Source of the DNA: a candidate division KSB1 bacterium
GTDB taxonomy: Bacteria > Zhuqueibacterota > Zhuqueibacteria > Residuimicrobiales > Krinioviventaceae
Assembly: GCA_034521575.1 (NCBI GenBank)
Contig: JAXHMJ010000002.1
Span: forward strand, 156,706-220,705
Length of the DNA stretch: 64,000 nucleotides
Direction: 5' to 3'
Part shown: one piece after another, positions 1-12,239 of the stretch
Layout of the letters: each line of letters opens with the position of its first letter
Position numbering within the stretch: position 1 is the stretch's first letter
The notes under the pieces: generated by a model
Told to the model about the DNA's origin: nothing
What the model saw: only the letters and a program-made list of their open reading frames with translations
Database searches by the model: none
Program-made: the position numbers and the translations under genes

Positions 1-984
1 CCTCAATCGCTGCAGGCCCAGACAGTCAGCGGTGTGGGAACAACGGCCGCCAGTTTTCTCAAAATCGGCGTGGGAGCTCGCGCTCTGGGAATGGGAGAGG
101 CGTATACCACGCAGGCCACGGATGTGACAGCCCTGTACTGGAATCCGGGCGCCCTGGACCGTATCGACAATATCCAGATGGTGTTCAACCATTTTGATTA
201 TCTGGCAGATATCTATTTTGAATATTTTGGCGCTGCGGTGCCGATTCAAAATCTGGGAACGTTCGGCATATCTTTTTCATATTTGGGAATGCCGGATATG
301 GAGCGAACAACGGTCATGTCACCGGACGGGAATGGTGAAATGGTCTCTGCACATTCCTACGCCGTAAATGTTGGATTTGCCCGCGCTCTCACAGACCGAT
401 TTGCAATCGGTGGAAATGTAAAATATGTGGGCGAGAGCATCTGGCATGCTCAGGCTACCGGATTTGCGTTCGATGTCGGGCTGCTGTATCGTGCGCTTTT
501 TAGAAACGTAAAGATCGGTATGTCGATTACCAATTTCGGTACGGATATGAGCATGCAGGGACGCGATATGCTGATTCAGCATGATATCTCTGAACAATAT
601 GCAGGAAACAATGAAAATATTAACGCCTATCTGGACACTGACGGGTTTCCGATGCCGGTTCTGTTCCGGGTCGGTTTATCCGCAAATATCGGACGTGATT
701 TTTTCAATCTTGAGAAATACGACTGGATCGTTGCCGTGGATGCGGTTCATCCCAATGACAATCGGGAGTATCTGAATGTCGGTACCGAAATCGATGTGTG
801 GAATGCTTTGGCTCTGCGCACCGGATATCGGCAACTTTTCCTTAAAGACCGGGAGGGCGGCTTTACATTCGGATTTGGGGTCCGGTTTAATATTCTAAAT
901 ACGGTTCTGAATCTCGATTATGCAAATGTGGATTACGGTCGTTTGGATCATCACAATAAATTTTCATTGTTATTTTCATTTTAA
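1..984 (+). CDS. PorV/PorQ-family outer-membrane protein (5' partial)
   Basis: The reading frame is open from the first base, so the start and signal peptide lie outside the window. Residues near the N-terminus (FLKIGVGARALGMGEAYT, then LYWNPGAL) are the hallmark of the PorV/UPF0164 family, FadL-like beta-barrels. In type IX secretion systems PorV shuttles cargo at the outer membrane, and that is the likely role here. The rest alternates short hydrophobic beta-strands and ends in aromatic-rich FSLLFSF, typical of an outer-membrane barrel. The stop codon overlaps a possible start of the next gene, a large secreted T9SS-type protein, which supports a paired function. A general outer-membrane protein of the same family without a T9SS role is possible. 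Confidence 0.85.
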   Translation, partial: PQSLQAQTVSGVGTTAASFLKIGVGARALGMGEAYTTQATDVTALYWNPGALDRIDNIQMVFNHFDYLADIYFEYFGAAVPIQNLGTFGISFSYLGMPDMERTTVMSPDGNGEMVSAHSYAVNVGFARALTDRFAIGGNVKYVGESIWHAQATGFAFDVGLLYRALFRNVKIGMSITNFGTDMSMQGRDMLIQHDISEQYAGNNENINAYLDTDGFPMPVLFRVGLSANIGRDFFNLEKYDWIVAVDAVHPNDNREYLNVGTEIDVWNALALRTGYRQLFLKDREGGFTFGFGVRFNILNTVLNLDYANVDYGRLDHHNKFSLLFSF

Positions 985-1004
985 TGTTGAACAGAGGATT
1001 GGTT

Positions 1005-4000
1005 ATGAATTATAAATTATTGACAGTGTTGATTCTACTTGCCGGTTTTAGTGCGGCCTCTGCCGAAGAAATCGGGCACGGAGACGCAATCAACCGCGCC
1101 GAAAATGTGCACGCCGGCAATCTGGTGCGTGTCACATTTTACAATCACGGTATGATGGGGGGGATCAAAGGTGACCAGAGCACAGTGTACGGCGGTGAAT
1201 GGCCCATCGGTACCGGTATGGTACAAATGGGTAATACATCGTTCTATGTGATGAGTAATGTGCGGGTGTTCGCCGGCCTGGATTCTGCCACCGGTGATTC
1301 AACTTTTGAATATGTAACACCGGTGATTTTTTGTCAGGGTTGGGATCCCAATATGTTTTCTCATGATTCATTGGGCACATTTTTGGGGTTTGAACCTTTG
1401 CCCGGTTACCTGAATATTACACAGAAAGAAAAAGATCCGTCGCATGCGGTTGCCATGAGTCACATGCCGTTTACCTGGCCGCCGTTCTGGCCGGACAAGC
1501 AGGAAGACTCGAACGATCCGGGATGGAGTGGCAGCTGGAATGGATATTTCGGCAAAGATCAGCTGAATGCCGATGAAGAAAGCTATTTTATCCTGGATGA
1601 CTACCAGTACAAAAAACTGGTGCGCGGCTACCAACTTCCCGAACCGGTTCCTTCGGAACCGGACCGCGGCGGTCTGGGACTGCGTCTGGCTGCGCGCGGA
1701 CTGCAGTGGTCGAATCCGGATGCTGAGGATTGTATATTCTGGCTGTATGAAATCCGTAATTTTGGTGAACTGAGTCTGGATCAAACCGTATTCGGGGCCA
1801 ATGTCGGCGCTTCCAGCGGCGGATTAATCGGTGAGAATTCTGATTACGATGATGACGCGGCAAAGTATTACCGTGAAAGAGCGTTGGCCGTGAATTACGA
1901 TTCCGATAATACCGGAACCCGTGGATACACGCCCGTACCCTGGGTGGGATTCGCATTTCTGGAGAGTCCCGGCAATGCGTTTGACGGCATCGATAATGAC
2001 GGCGATGCTATAGGCTATGGCGGCGGTCAGATGATCACTCAGGATATGTTTACAAAATTCTATGATGTTGGAGATGAAATTGTCCTTATTGATTATGATA
2101 GTGAACATTATGAGCGCACAGTCAGCACCATGCCTGCTGAGGGCTTGACTTTTACGCTCAGGGACAGCGTTTTCAGACGCAGCCCCAACGCTCCCTTGAC
2201 GGAACAGCCGAGAAACGGTTTTGATGATAATCTGAATGGTTTTATTGATGAGAGCGACGGCGCCATGACTCAGGACTCGGTTGAATATTTTCTATACATT
2301 CGGCATCCCCTGTATAACGATCAGGATTATCTGGCTAAAAATTATATTACCGGAGAGGGGCTGAATAATCCCATGATTGATGAACGCCGTGATGACGGGA
2401 TTGATAATGATAACGATTGGGATTCTGAATTTGATGATGTGGGACTGGATGGTAAACCGGGTACCGGGGATCAGGGTGAGGGAGACGGCATGCCTACACC
2501 GGGAGCCGGAGACTTGCCGGGTGAACCCAATATAGATCAGGTGGATGTCGATGAAAGTGATCAGATCGGTCTGACCAGTTTCAAGTTTTATGAATATGGA
2601 GATATCACCTACAGCAATGATCCGCAAATGTGGGATATGTCACGACCCGGTTATTTCGATACAGAGTCCAGAACCCGAGCAGATTATGATTATGTCTTTT
2701 CCTCCGGTTATTTTCCTTTGAATCCGTCTCAGAAGGAATTCTTTTCCGTCGCCATGTTGTACGGATGGGATGAGGAAGATATTTTAAGAAACAAAGTAAC
2801 CGTACAGAAAATATATGATTCAAATTATAATTTTGCACTGGCGCCGTTCAAACCGCAGGTGCGCGCTGTTCCCGGTAATAATAAAGTGACCCTGTACTGG
2901 GACCGGCACGCAGAAGAAAGCTTTGACCGTTTTCTCAAGGCTTATGATTTTGAAGGATACAAAATCTATCGGGCGACTCATCATACCTTTGAAGATGCCG
3001 GCAGCATTACCGATGGACTCGGATATGAACGGTTTAAAGAGCCTTTGGAAATTTATGATAAAAATTGATAGTGTCTATGGCTTTTTCCCGGAAAGTTTTG
3101 GCACCGGTGTTCAGTTTAATCTCGGTAACGAAACCGGACTGGTTCATACCTATGTTGATTCACCTCTTGTCAATGGAATGCGTTATTATTACGCGGTAAC
3201 CGCATATGACAAGGGAGATCTTGAAAATAATATCGGTCCCACCGAAACAACAATATTTGTAAATGTGGATCAGGCCGGGAATATTCAGCTTGGAGAAAAC
3301 GTCGTGGCGGTAACACCGAGCGCCCCGGCTCTCGGTTATGACGGTCCCGATTTTGATAAAGAACCGCATATGATGGGAAGCGGTGTGTCACATGGCTGGG
3401 TTGGCGTCGATTTTCTGGACCCCGATTCGCTGGTTGATGGTGATGAATATGAAATTCAGTTTTTGGATCAATCCATGGATTTCCGGGATAATGATTTTGA
3501 CACATTGGTCGATATGGATGATCCCAGCGAGTTGATTCCCAATCAAACCACCGGTTTTGTGCTTCGGAATTTGACCCGGTCCGTGCTGTTTGATACAGTC
3601 TGGTTTAAAAATTATCGATCGCTTAACGGGGAAACTATATTGCTGAGCAATCTGTTTGATGATCGGGACGGTGATCCGAGAACCGCCTCAACCATTGTAA
3701 ACAGCTTGAAAATAACAGCCAGGGTACCGGAAGCCGGTCGGGTGCATATGCCTGAACGAAATATTTACAACGGTACGCAATGGAGCCGGAACATTGATCC
3801 GGATACCACCTATAAGCTGCTGTTCGGCCGGTTTAACCTGGGCGGATTTGTTCAGGGAACGGCCTATCCGCGGCAATATGAAATCGTCTTTTTTGATGAA
3901 TTGGTCACCACTACAAAGCAAATCGGTATTCCTCTGGCCTCTACCGGAACACTCTATCCACTGCCGTCGGCTGAGGTGAATTACAAGGTGTATGATAAAC

Positions 4001-4623
4001 AGAGCGGGGAAGAGGTCACATTCGGTGTTGTGGATGCGACCGTGGACAAGGATCTGGTAAATCCCGGATTTTTCTCGGCCAAAGACCGCCTTATCTTTGT
4101 TGAAAAACTGCCCAATGACTCGACACTCATCACTTTTAGTCTGCTTAATAATTCGGTTGAAGATACAACATTCATCAACCACTATGGGCGTACACTGGGC
4201 GCCGGGGATACACTGAGTCTGTATCCGGATTTCCCGTTTACGTCCGAGACCAAATTCCGCTTCAAGGTTAAAGGCCAAAAGATTGATCAGGAAGAGGCCA
4301 AAAACAGTCTCAACCGTATCAAAGTGGTTCCCAATCCTTATGTGGTTACTGCTGTTTGGGAACCTCAGAATCCGTATACATCCGGACGCGGGCCGCGCAA
4401 GGTAGAGTTTATTCATTTGCCGCAAGAGTGCACCATCCGGATTTATTCCCTGGACGGTTCTTTGATCAAAACGATCGAACACAACAGCAGCATGACCGAC
4501 GGCTCCGAAGAATGGGATCTGATGACCAAGGATAATATGGATCTCGCTTACGGTGTTTATGTTTATCATGTGGACGCCCCGGGAATCGGGGAACACGTCG
4601 GACGCATGCTCGTGATTAAATAA
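1005..4623 (+). CDS. Large secreted T9SS-type cargo protein (one frameshift)
   Basis: The start at 1005 is preferred over 984 because AGAGG lies just upstream and a clean signal peptide follows (MNYKLLTVLILLAGFSAASA). The first 690 residues carry Asp/Gly/Asn-rich segments such as DGIDNDGD and NGFDDNLNGFIDE that may bind calcium. An FN3-like region (KVTLYWDRHAEES, then YYYAVTAYDKGD) spans the frame break. The C-terminus (KVVPNPYVV, then YGVYVYHVDAPG and RMLVIK) matches the T9SS sorting fold, although it lacks YPNPFN. The frame breaks in an A5 run at 3060-3064; removing one A joins both halves into one protein of about 1200 residues. Its place directly behind the PorV-like gene suggests an exported surface protein. 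No enzymatic domain was recognised. Confidence 0.75.
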
Positions 4624-4705
4624 CGATCTCCCTGAAGAGTCTCGCCGCTGTCCTGAGGCAGCGGCAAGATTCTGGAGATTTTGATTTTTATTTAGCAACT
4701 GAATA

Positions 4706-6164
4706 ATGTATATTATGATGTATAGACTCAAAATAACCGTATTATTATTGACGGTTCTTTTTTTTATGAGCGCCTGCAGCAAGCAGGATAAAACGCCGGT
4801 CGCAGTCTTTGCTGATGAAGAGATCACGCTTGAAGAATTCAGGCTGGCTTATCTGAAACTGCTAAAAACACCGGATACGTTTGACAGCGAATCCCTGCGC
4901 GAATCCTTTCTGCAGGAATTGATAAACCGTCGTCTTATTGCAAGAGTTGCAGCTGAAACCGGAATGATGGATGAATATCTTGAATACCGGCGCTGATGCC
5001 TATCGTGACAAAAAGTGCCGGGATGCTCATTATCAGGCTGTCATACAGCCGAAAATTGATATCAGTGAAACAGAGGTCAGAAGGGTATATCAGTATATGC
5101 AGGAATCGCGCCATGTTCGGCATCTGTTCGCTGATACAAAAGAAAAAGCGGATTCATTGCGCTCCCTGCTTGCATCCGGTGTGCCGTTTGATAGCCTGGC
5201 CCGGATGATCTATCAGGATGCTGAACTGCGTGAAAATGGCGGGGACCTGGGATGGATCAAATGGGATGAACTGGATTACCCCCTGGCAATGACGGCGTTT
5301 TAACTGGCGCCGGGAACGGTTTCTAAACCGGTGCAGTCGCGGCATGGTTATCATATCGTTCAGGTTCTGGATTATAAAACTGTTCCCATCGTTACGGAAC
5401 AGGCGTTTGCAAGCCGTGCAAAAAAGATCAGATACCTTGCCGAATACAAATTGGGTGATTATATTGCTGCCAATGTCATAGACAGTATGATGCAGAACGT
5501 GGACATTAAGGTATATCCAAAGACCATGCAGCAGGTCGGCACCCGTCTTGGAGAACATTTTACCCGCCAACCGTCAAAGTATGACGCGATGTATGAACGG
5601 CAGCTCTCGGAAGCAGAGTATCATCAAATATCCAATTCTCTCTGGGATAATAGGAACAAACCATTGGCCATGATCAATGGTGAGGAGTTGACGATTGGAG
5701 AATTTGTGGCCGCTCTCGAATATGTTCCTTATGATCTCCTGTTTAAAGGCTTTAAACAGGCGCTTGATGTGGTGTGCCGCGATGTTTTGCTCACCCGCGA
5801 GGCCGAACAACTCGAACTTTATAACAAAGATGATGTCAAAACACAGACGACACTTTACAGAGAATATCTCCTGCAATTAAAATTGAAACGACAACTTGTA
5901 AGTCAGGTTAACGTCACAGAGTCAGAAATCCGCAAAGAGTTTAACGCTGTCAAAGCGCAGCATCCCAACGTCACTTTCGAGTCGACGGCAGATGTTTTGC
6001 ACGAAAAAATTCTACGCCGTAAGAAACAAAATGCTGTCCCTGTTTTTCTGGACTCTTTACAAAAAGATATAACGATAGAAACATTCCCGGACAGAATACA
6101 TCATTATTATGAATCCGTTTATCGTCCGCAGGAATCCGAAGCAAACTATGAATTAAAAAATTAA
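4706..6164 (+). CDS. SurA/parvulin-like peptidyl-prolyl isomerase lipoprotein (broken)
   Basis: The N-terminus is a lipoprotein signal (LLLTVLFFMSAC), followed by a SurA-type helical region (EITLEEFRLAYLKLL, ELINRRLIARVA). A parvulin core follows: VRHLFADTKEKADSLRSLL, then ENGGDLGWIKWDEL, then GYHIVQVLDYK. It probably acts in the periplasm as a chaperone or isomerase for outer-membrane or exported proteins. Two breaks are visible: a frame change near 4975-4987, and an in-frame TAA at 5301-5303 exactly where the family has a short loop before the PG..S motif. The remaining C-terminal third (to 6164) is helical and Lys/Glu-rich. Given the error pattern of this window I favour sequence errors over a true pseudogene. 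The start among clustered ATGs at 4706-4718 is uncertain. Confidence 0.7.
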
Positions 6165-6176
6165 TGGGAGTGATAC

Positions 6177-8013
6177 GTGAAGTTTATATCAGGTTTATTT
6201 CTTTGCCTTATAGTCAGTGTTGCGCTGCTGTTTGCCGCTTCAAATGATTCCGAGTTTGATCATTTTGTGACGGCAGAAGGAGATCAATTGTACGAAGGTG
6301 AGAATGTATTGCGTTTTGTGTCTTTTAATGTCCCCAATTTGCTTTGTATAGAAGATAATATGCAGTTCAAGAGCACAAATTTTTGGCGGCTTCCCAATGC
6401 GTTTGAAATTCAAGATGCTTTGAATTCTGTAAAACAAATGGGCGGTCAGGTGGTACGGACCTATACGATTACCGTCCGAAGACCCGACAAAGATCCGGAA
6501 ATTCCGCGTCATGTGGAAGGTCCGGGAGAATTCAATGAAGAGGCGTTTCAGGCGCTGGATCAGGTGCTGGCGCTGGCCAATGAGATCGGTATTCGCGTCA
6601 TTATTCCATTCGTCGACAATTGGAGCTGGATGGGAGGCAAAGCAGAGTATGCGGCTTTTCGCGGAAAACAGCCGCAAGACTTTTGGACCGATCCGCAGAT
6701 AAAACAGGATTTTAAAGAGACCATTCGATTTATGGTCAATCGAAAAAACACCCTGACCGGTATTCGCTATAAAAACGACAAGGCCATTCTTGCCTGGGAA
6801 ACCGGTAATGAACTCGGCGGTTGTCCCGATGCATGGACGAGTGAAATGGCTGCATACATCAAATCGCAGGATTCCAATCACCTGGTGGTGGAATGGACAT
6901 CAGAGCAGCCGGTTGCGGCAGGCATCCATTGACAATCCGCATATCGATATTGTGACATCGCATCACTATGAAAATCATCCCATGCGTATGCAAGAGCATA
7001 TCCTCGAAAATGCTGAAAGGGCTCAGGGTAAAAAACCTTATTTGATCGGCGAGTTCGGATGGTTGATGCCCCCTGCCCTGGATCGTCTGCTCAATAAAGT
7101 CAAAGATCACCCCGGCGTCTGCGGTGCGCTCTATTGGAGCCTGAGATTTCATAACCGGGATGGTGGATTTTATCGACATTCCGAACCGGCGATTGGAGGT
7201 CTGTTCAAGTCTTATCATTTTCCGGGTTTTCCCTCGGGTGCGGCGAATGCCGAACAGGGAATTCTCGAGGTCATGCGCAGCCGGGCATTTGCTTTTCAGG
7301 AGAGTCGGCAAGCCCCGATGCTTAACTGTTCCCGCTGCACCTGTCATGCTGCCGGCGGCAGGTCCAGGTCACCTCAGCTGGCAGGGTTCGGTTGGAGCCC
7401 GTGCTTATAAACTTGAACGTTCATTACATGGAAAAAACGAATGGGTAACGATTGCGCATCGGGTCTCAGATGCAAAAGTGGCGTACTTTTCCTTGTACAA
7501 TGATACCACGTTTGAAACCGGACTGGCTTATGATTACCGGGCGCGGGCCGTGAACGAGTCCGGAGTCTCGGAACCGTCAAAACCTGTTGGACCTGTTTCA
7601 GCCGACTCTAAAACAATGGTCGATGAACTTTTGTCCTTTGGAAACACCTATTTCCATAAAGGGGATTTTACCTTTGAATCTAAACAGGCCAGACAAACAA
7701 AGGAAGATTTGAATCGTCTAACAGGAAAACCGGGCAGCGAACTGGTTTATTATGTGCCGGGTTTTATACGCAGGCTGCGGGCTCAACGTTACTAAGATGG
7801 AACCCCAAGTTTTAACTGCTTCTGTCTGAAAACTTAGCGGAATCCAAAACATCAACCTAGTGATGAATCGTTTACAAAATCCATGAGCAATATAATTATC
7901 TGCCTCCGATTCTCTCTACCTATCACAATAATCAGCAAAAATACCGGTTTATAAAAATTATTTTCAACCATGACGCTCAGATCGGGAGGCTTGAAATTGA
8001 CTATTTCGAATAA
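6177..8013 (+). CDS. Secreted GH5 mannanase-like glycosidase with C-terminal binding domain (frameshifted)
   Basis: A GTG start at 6177 follows GGGAG at 6166-6170, and a signal peptide ends near LLFAAS. The catalytic domain resembles GH5 endo-beta-1,4-mannanases of subfamily 7: the acid/base Glu lies in WETGNELGG (codon 6810-6812, about residue 212) and the probable nucleophile in LIGEFGW (codon 7051-7053). After the barrel come an FN3-like segment (about 7370-7600) and a carbohydrate-binding-like domain. That domain ends in another frame with KIIFNHDAQIGRLEIDYFE just before 8013. At least three single-base frame changes (about 6920, 7350 and 7780) split the gene. It sits first in the mannan locus, directly before the epimerase and GH130 genes. 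Exact substrate (mannan, glucomannan or galactomannan) cannot be read from sequence. Confidence 0.75.
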
Positions 8014-9196
8014 TGAATTGCATCGTTTTGGCGAGTCTGTTAAAACAGAATTGTGGAACAATATTGTACCGTTTTGGAATACACATTGTTTGAACGATGC
8101 AAAGCAAATCAATGGCTGCATCAGCAATGATTTAAGCATAATCAAGAATGCGAATGTATCACTGATTCTAACCACTCGCTTACTATGGACGTTTTCAACG
8201 TTGTATCGCGCAAGCGGACAATCGGCATTGCTGAACCGGGCCCGGGATATTTACCGGATATTAATGGATACTTTTTACGACAAGCAACTCGGCGGATTCT
8301 ATTGGACGCTTGATCACCGGGACAACCCTCGTCAATAGTAATAAAAATTCAACGACAGGCCTTTACCACTACGGACTCATGGTATCTTCTCACCACATCC
8401 GGCGAGCAACAGGCGCTTGAGCATGCCAAAGACCTGTATACATTAATCGAAAAATACAGTTTTGATCAGGCGAATGCTGGATATTATGAGGCGGCAAACC
8501 GGGACTGTTCTTGCTTGCAACTATCCCAGACTCAGGACATTGATATGAATGAAAAGAAATCCATGAATACGCATCTGCATATCTTCATCAGGCTTATACT
8601 CATTTATACCGGGCCTGGCCGCATGAACTGAGAGAGCAATTGATACGTCTGCTCGATACGTTTCTTGAGCATATCATTGATCCGGAAACCGCTCATTTTA
8701 AATTGTTTTTTGATGAGAAATGGAATTCAAAATCCATGAATGTATCTTTTGGACATGATATTGAAGGCAGCTGGCTTTTATGTGAAACGGTGGATGTGAT
8801 TGCTGATGATGACCGGTTGAACAGAATCAGGCAATGGGCACTGCGCGTTGCCGAGGTGACCGCAGCCGAGGGCACTAGTAAAGATCATGGCATCTATTAC
8901 GGATGAATGGCAAAAGCGAGATCGATACGGATTTTCATTGGTGGGTGCAGGCAGAGGCGCTGGTTGGATTTTTGAATGCATATCAGATAAACAAAGATGA
9001 CATTTATTTGAGCATCGCCGATGATATTTGGGAGTTTATACGGAAACGTATTGTGGATCATAAACACGGGGAGTGGTTTTACAGAATTGACGAAAATCAC
9101 AACCCCTCTGCTGATGAATACAAGGTATCCGAGTGGAAGGGCCCTTATCATAACAGCCGGGCCTGTCTCGAAATTATCAGACGAATAAATGAATGA
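8013..9196 (+). CDS. Cellobiose 2-epimerase-like AGE-family protein (frameshifted)
   Basis: The pieces add up to about 390 residues, the usual size for N-acylglucosamine/cellobiose 2-epimerases with an alpha/alpha6 barrel. Family landmarks appear in order: GCISNDLSI, LTTRLLWTFSTLYRASG, GGFYWTLDHRDNP, KKSMNTHLHI, FGHDIEGSWLLCE, DTDFHWWVQAEALVGFLNAYQ, HGEWFYRID and WKGPYHNSRACLEIIRR. The conserved His and Trp residues of the active site are retained. It should convert mannobiose (Man-Man) to mannosyl-glucose, the substrate of the GH130 enzyme encoded next. The protein is probably cytoplasmic, as no signal peptide is seen. At least three frame changes occur (about 8330, 8560-8640 and 8900). The start is uncertain: ATG at 8013 overlaps the previous stop, while TTG at 8018 is in the main frame. 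Confidence 0.8.
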
Positions 9197-9220
9197 ACAG
9201 AATAATAAAAGGTGTAAAAA

Positions 9221-10385
9221 ATGAAAGCTGATTTTAAGCAAGCCGTTAAACAGTTGTTGGATGAACATAAAGCCTTTATTGACAAAAATAATGAGGAATT
9301 GCCGACTGAAAACGGCATTTTTACTCGATTTCGAAATCCGATCGTTATAGATAAACATGCTCCGGTTGAGTGGCGCTATGATCTGAATGAGAACACCAAT
9401 CCTTTTTTACTGGAACGGATGGGTGTAAACGCTGCTTTTAACGCCGGGGCTATCGAGATAGACGGCAAAATTGCATTAGCTGTTCGGGTCGAGGGCAATG
9501 ACCGAAAATCGTTTTTTGCGATCGCCGAAAGCGAGTCAGGTGTTGATAAATTTCGTTTTCGAGAATTCCCGGTTGTGATGCCGGAAACCAGCGAACCGGA
9601 TGTGAATGTTTACGACATGCGTTTGACCCGCCATGAAGACGGCTGGATCTATGGCGTGTTCTGCACCGAACGCAAAGACCCGAATGCGCCTCCGGGAGAT
9701 TTATCTTCAGCTGTCGCACAGGCCGGAATTGCACGCACCCGCGATTTAAACGAGTGGGAACGTCTCCCTGATCTCAAAACCCCGTCTCCGCAGCAGCGTA
9801 ATGTGGTGCTGCATCCGGAATTTGTCGACGGAAAATACGCCTTTTACACCCGTCCACAGGATGATTTTATCCAGGCCGGATCCGGCGGCGGAATTGGATG
9901 GGTCTGGCTGAGGATATTACAAATCCGGTCATTGAACAGGAAACCGTGATTGAAGAACGCGCCTATCATACCATCAAAGAATCCAAAAACGGGCTCGGAC
10001 CGGCTCCGATCAAAACGCCGCACGGCTGGCTGCATTTGGCGCATGGTGTGCGCGGCTGCGCCGCCGGACTGCGTTATGTTGACGGTGTTCACTACCACTC
10101 AATGACCCGACCCGATTGATTTTTCAGCCCGGCGGTTATTTCCTCGCCCCCCAATATGATGAACGCGTGGGCGATGTATCGAATGTGGTCTTCAGCAACG
10201 GCTGGGTGGCCCGGGACAATGGTGAGTTGTTCATTTACTATGGTTCTTCCGATACCCGCATGCACGTGGTCCGCAGCACGGTGGACAAGCTTGTGGATTA
10301 TACCATGAACACCCCGCAAGACGGCGGCCGGTCCTATGCATGCGTTCAACAGCGCATTCAGCTGATAAAAAACAATCAAAAATAG
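9221..10385 (+). CDS. GH130 beta-1,4-mannosyl-glucose phosphorylase (frameshifted)
   Basis: An ATG at 9221 follows AAAAGGTG. The sequence is a clear GH130 member, closest in look to the subfamily of 4-O-beta-D-mannosyl-D-glucose phosphorylase: [86 protein letters not shown] (across the first break), [18 protein letters not shown] and [21 protein letters not shown]. The Asp of YDMRLT is the expected catalytic acid. No signal peptide is present, so it should act in the cytoplasm, cleaving mannosyl-glucose with phosphate to mannose-1-phosphate and glucose. Coupling to the preceding epimerase gene is the known arrangement of intracellular mannobiose pathways. Two frame changes (about 9895 and 10085) split the gene. 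Confidence 0.88.
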
Positions 10386-10399
10386 ATGTGGTTCGACAA

Positions 10400-12205
10400 T
10401 TGAAAAATCATGGCCGTAAAATCAAATTGCACTGGTTGTTCCTGATCCGGGGAATAATCTTGAGTCGTGTTTCGTTTGTTAAGGTGCATTCCCCATTGAG
10501 ACGATAAAATGCCTGTAATGCTTCCGGGCCGATGATGCACCGCTTCGTATGGTGATCATGGCAGACCGGACAGGCGGTATGAGAGGCGGAGTGTTTCGTT
10601 CCGCTGTAGACAACGTCAATCGACTTCAACCGGATATTGTCCTTTCCGTTGGGGATCTGGTCGACGGTTATACAACGGATTCTACCTATTTACATGAACA
10701 ATGGTCGGAATTTAACGATATCATACAAAAGTTAACTTTACCGTTTTTTTATCTGCCCGGCAATCATGACATCAGCAATGAATGGATGCGTACGGAATGG
10801 GAACGTCGGTTTGGCCGGTCGTATTATTATTTTGTCTACAAAGATGTGCTGTTTTTGATGCTGAATACCGAACCGGATTCACGAATCGATGCCGCACAGA
10901 TCAACTATTTTACCCGGATTTTAAAAAAGTATCATGATGTAACGGACTTGCTCTCATGCATCGTCCCGCACCGTCACCAGAAAGGCGGCTATGATGCGCT
11001 GGAAGAGGTTCTGGCCGGGCGGGACTATACGGTATATTCCGGTCATCACCATCACTATCTCAAAGCCGAACGTCACGGCCGGCGCCATTACGTACTCGGG
11101 ACTACCGGAGGCGGTAGCGCAGGCCGCGCGGCCAACGATCGGGAGAGATTGATCACATCATGTGGGTGACCATGACTCCGGATGGACCTCAAAACGCTGT
11201 CATTACTCTGGATGGTATTTTAGGCGACAATATTGTCACGGAAAAGACCTATCCTGTGGTTACTGCACTGCGGAACGAAAACTGGTTTCGCATCAAGCCG
11301 GTGGTTCACCCCGGAGAGTATTTCAAAAAACTGAATACCTCTTTGTCGCTTATCAACAGGGCTGAACCCCCGATGCATATTACCGGCACCTTTGAGCGGT
11401 CGGATCTGGAATATGAACCCGGGTATGTGGATACCACCGTAGCGGCACAAGAACAGATCGACATCCCCATCACGTTGGCTGCGGAAAATCCGGTTTCTAT
11501 CCGGGATCTGCAGGATCATCTGCCTGTGGTGCAGTTAAAGGCCGCCTATTTCGAAACATCAAAAAATCCGATCAGTTTATCCGCCTCCAGGAAGCTGCTG
11601 ATAGACTGGCGGCACTCGTGCGACTTCCGGCCTGATCTGCGACCACCGAATGCCCTGTCTGGATGCGCAGTCGCCGAAAGGCGCGGTTTTTGATGCGCCA
11701 AAACACCTCAATGGATCAAGGAAGACTGGGCCCGGACCGGCGAGGAGGACAGTTGGTTCAAATTTGCTGTGATGCATGATTCCAGCCATATTTATATTGC
11801 AGCAGAGGCTGTCGATGAACAGATACTAACCGCGGATTCTATTGATCATTTACAGGATAAATTTATCATTCATTTTTCCCGCTGTGAAAATCAACCTGAG
11901 CTCTCTGCGAATCAAGCAAAGCCGCTGTATTCAATCGAAATTGCGCCCGGAAAAGAGGGTCAGATGATAATCCGTGACAAAGTGAACCTGGGCCGCAAGC
12001 ATTTGCCTGCGCCTAAACAAGGGACGGAATGAGAATGGAAATCAAAATCGCTCATGTCTCAGGACCAGAATCATTCCGGCTGAATGTCGCTTATATGGAC
12101 CGGGATCGTGAAACCAATACCAAGCCGGCTGTTTTATGGTGGCGTCCGCCATGGACAAGTGAATCAGCTTATGAGGCTTCCGGATGTTTTGATCGGGTTG
12201 AATAA
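10400..12205 (+). CDS. Calcineurin-like metallophosphoesterase with CBM9-like C-terminal domain (frameshifted)
   Basis: The N-terminal half is a calcineurin-like phosphoesterase: VIMADRTGG (first metal-binding Asp, without the usual DxH), VLSVGDLVDG, FYLPGNHDIS, CIVPHRHQKGG and VYSGHHHHYLKA. A beta-rich middle region follows (about 11160-11690). The end resembles a family 9 carbohydrate-binding-like domain: DWARTGEEDSWFKFAVMHDSSHIYIAAEAVDEQI, closing with LWWRPPW and SGCFDRVE. This domain usually binds sugar chain ends and suggests a secreted or surface protein. Neither the substrate nor a signal peptide can be fixed, because the first 150 bases are themselves broken; TTG at 10400 is only a working start. 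Frame changes occur near 10510, 11155, 11690 and 12025. Its position inside the mannan genes suggests co-regulation, but a phosphatase has no obvious step in mannan breakdown. Confidence 0.65.
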
Positions 12206-12239
12206 ATAGAAGTTGAGAATCTGGTTTAAAAGGAGTTGT

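Noticed and set aside
3688-4827. 379-codon open frame on the - strand opposite the T9SS cargo gene
   Set aside because: It lies antisense to a clear secreted protein and its translation has no signal, domain or protein-like composition; it is a shadow frame.
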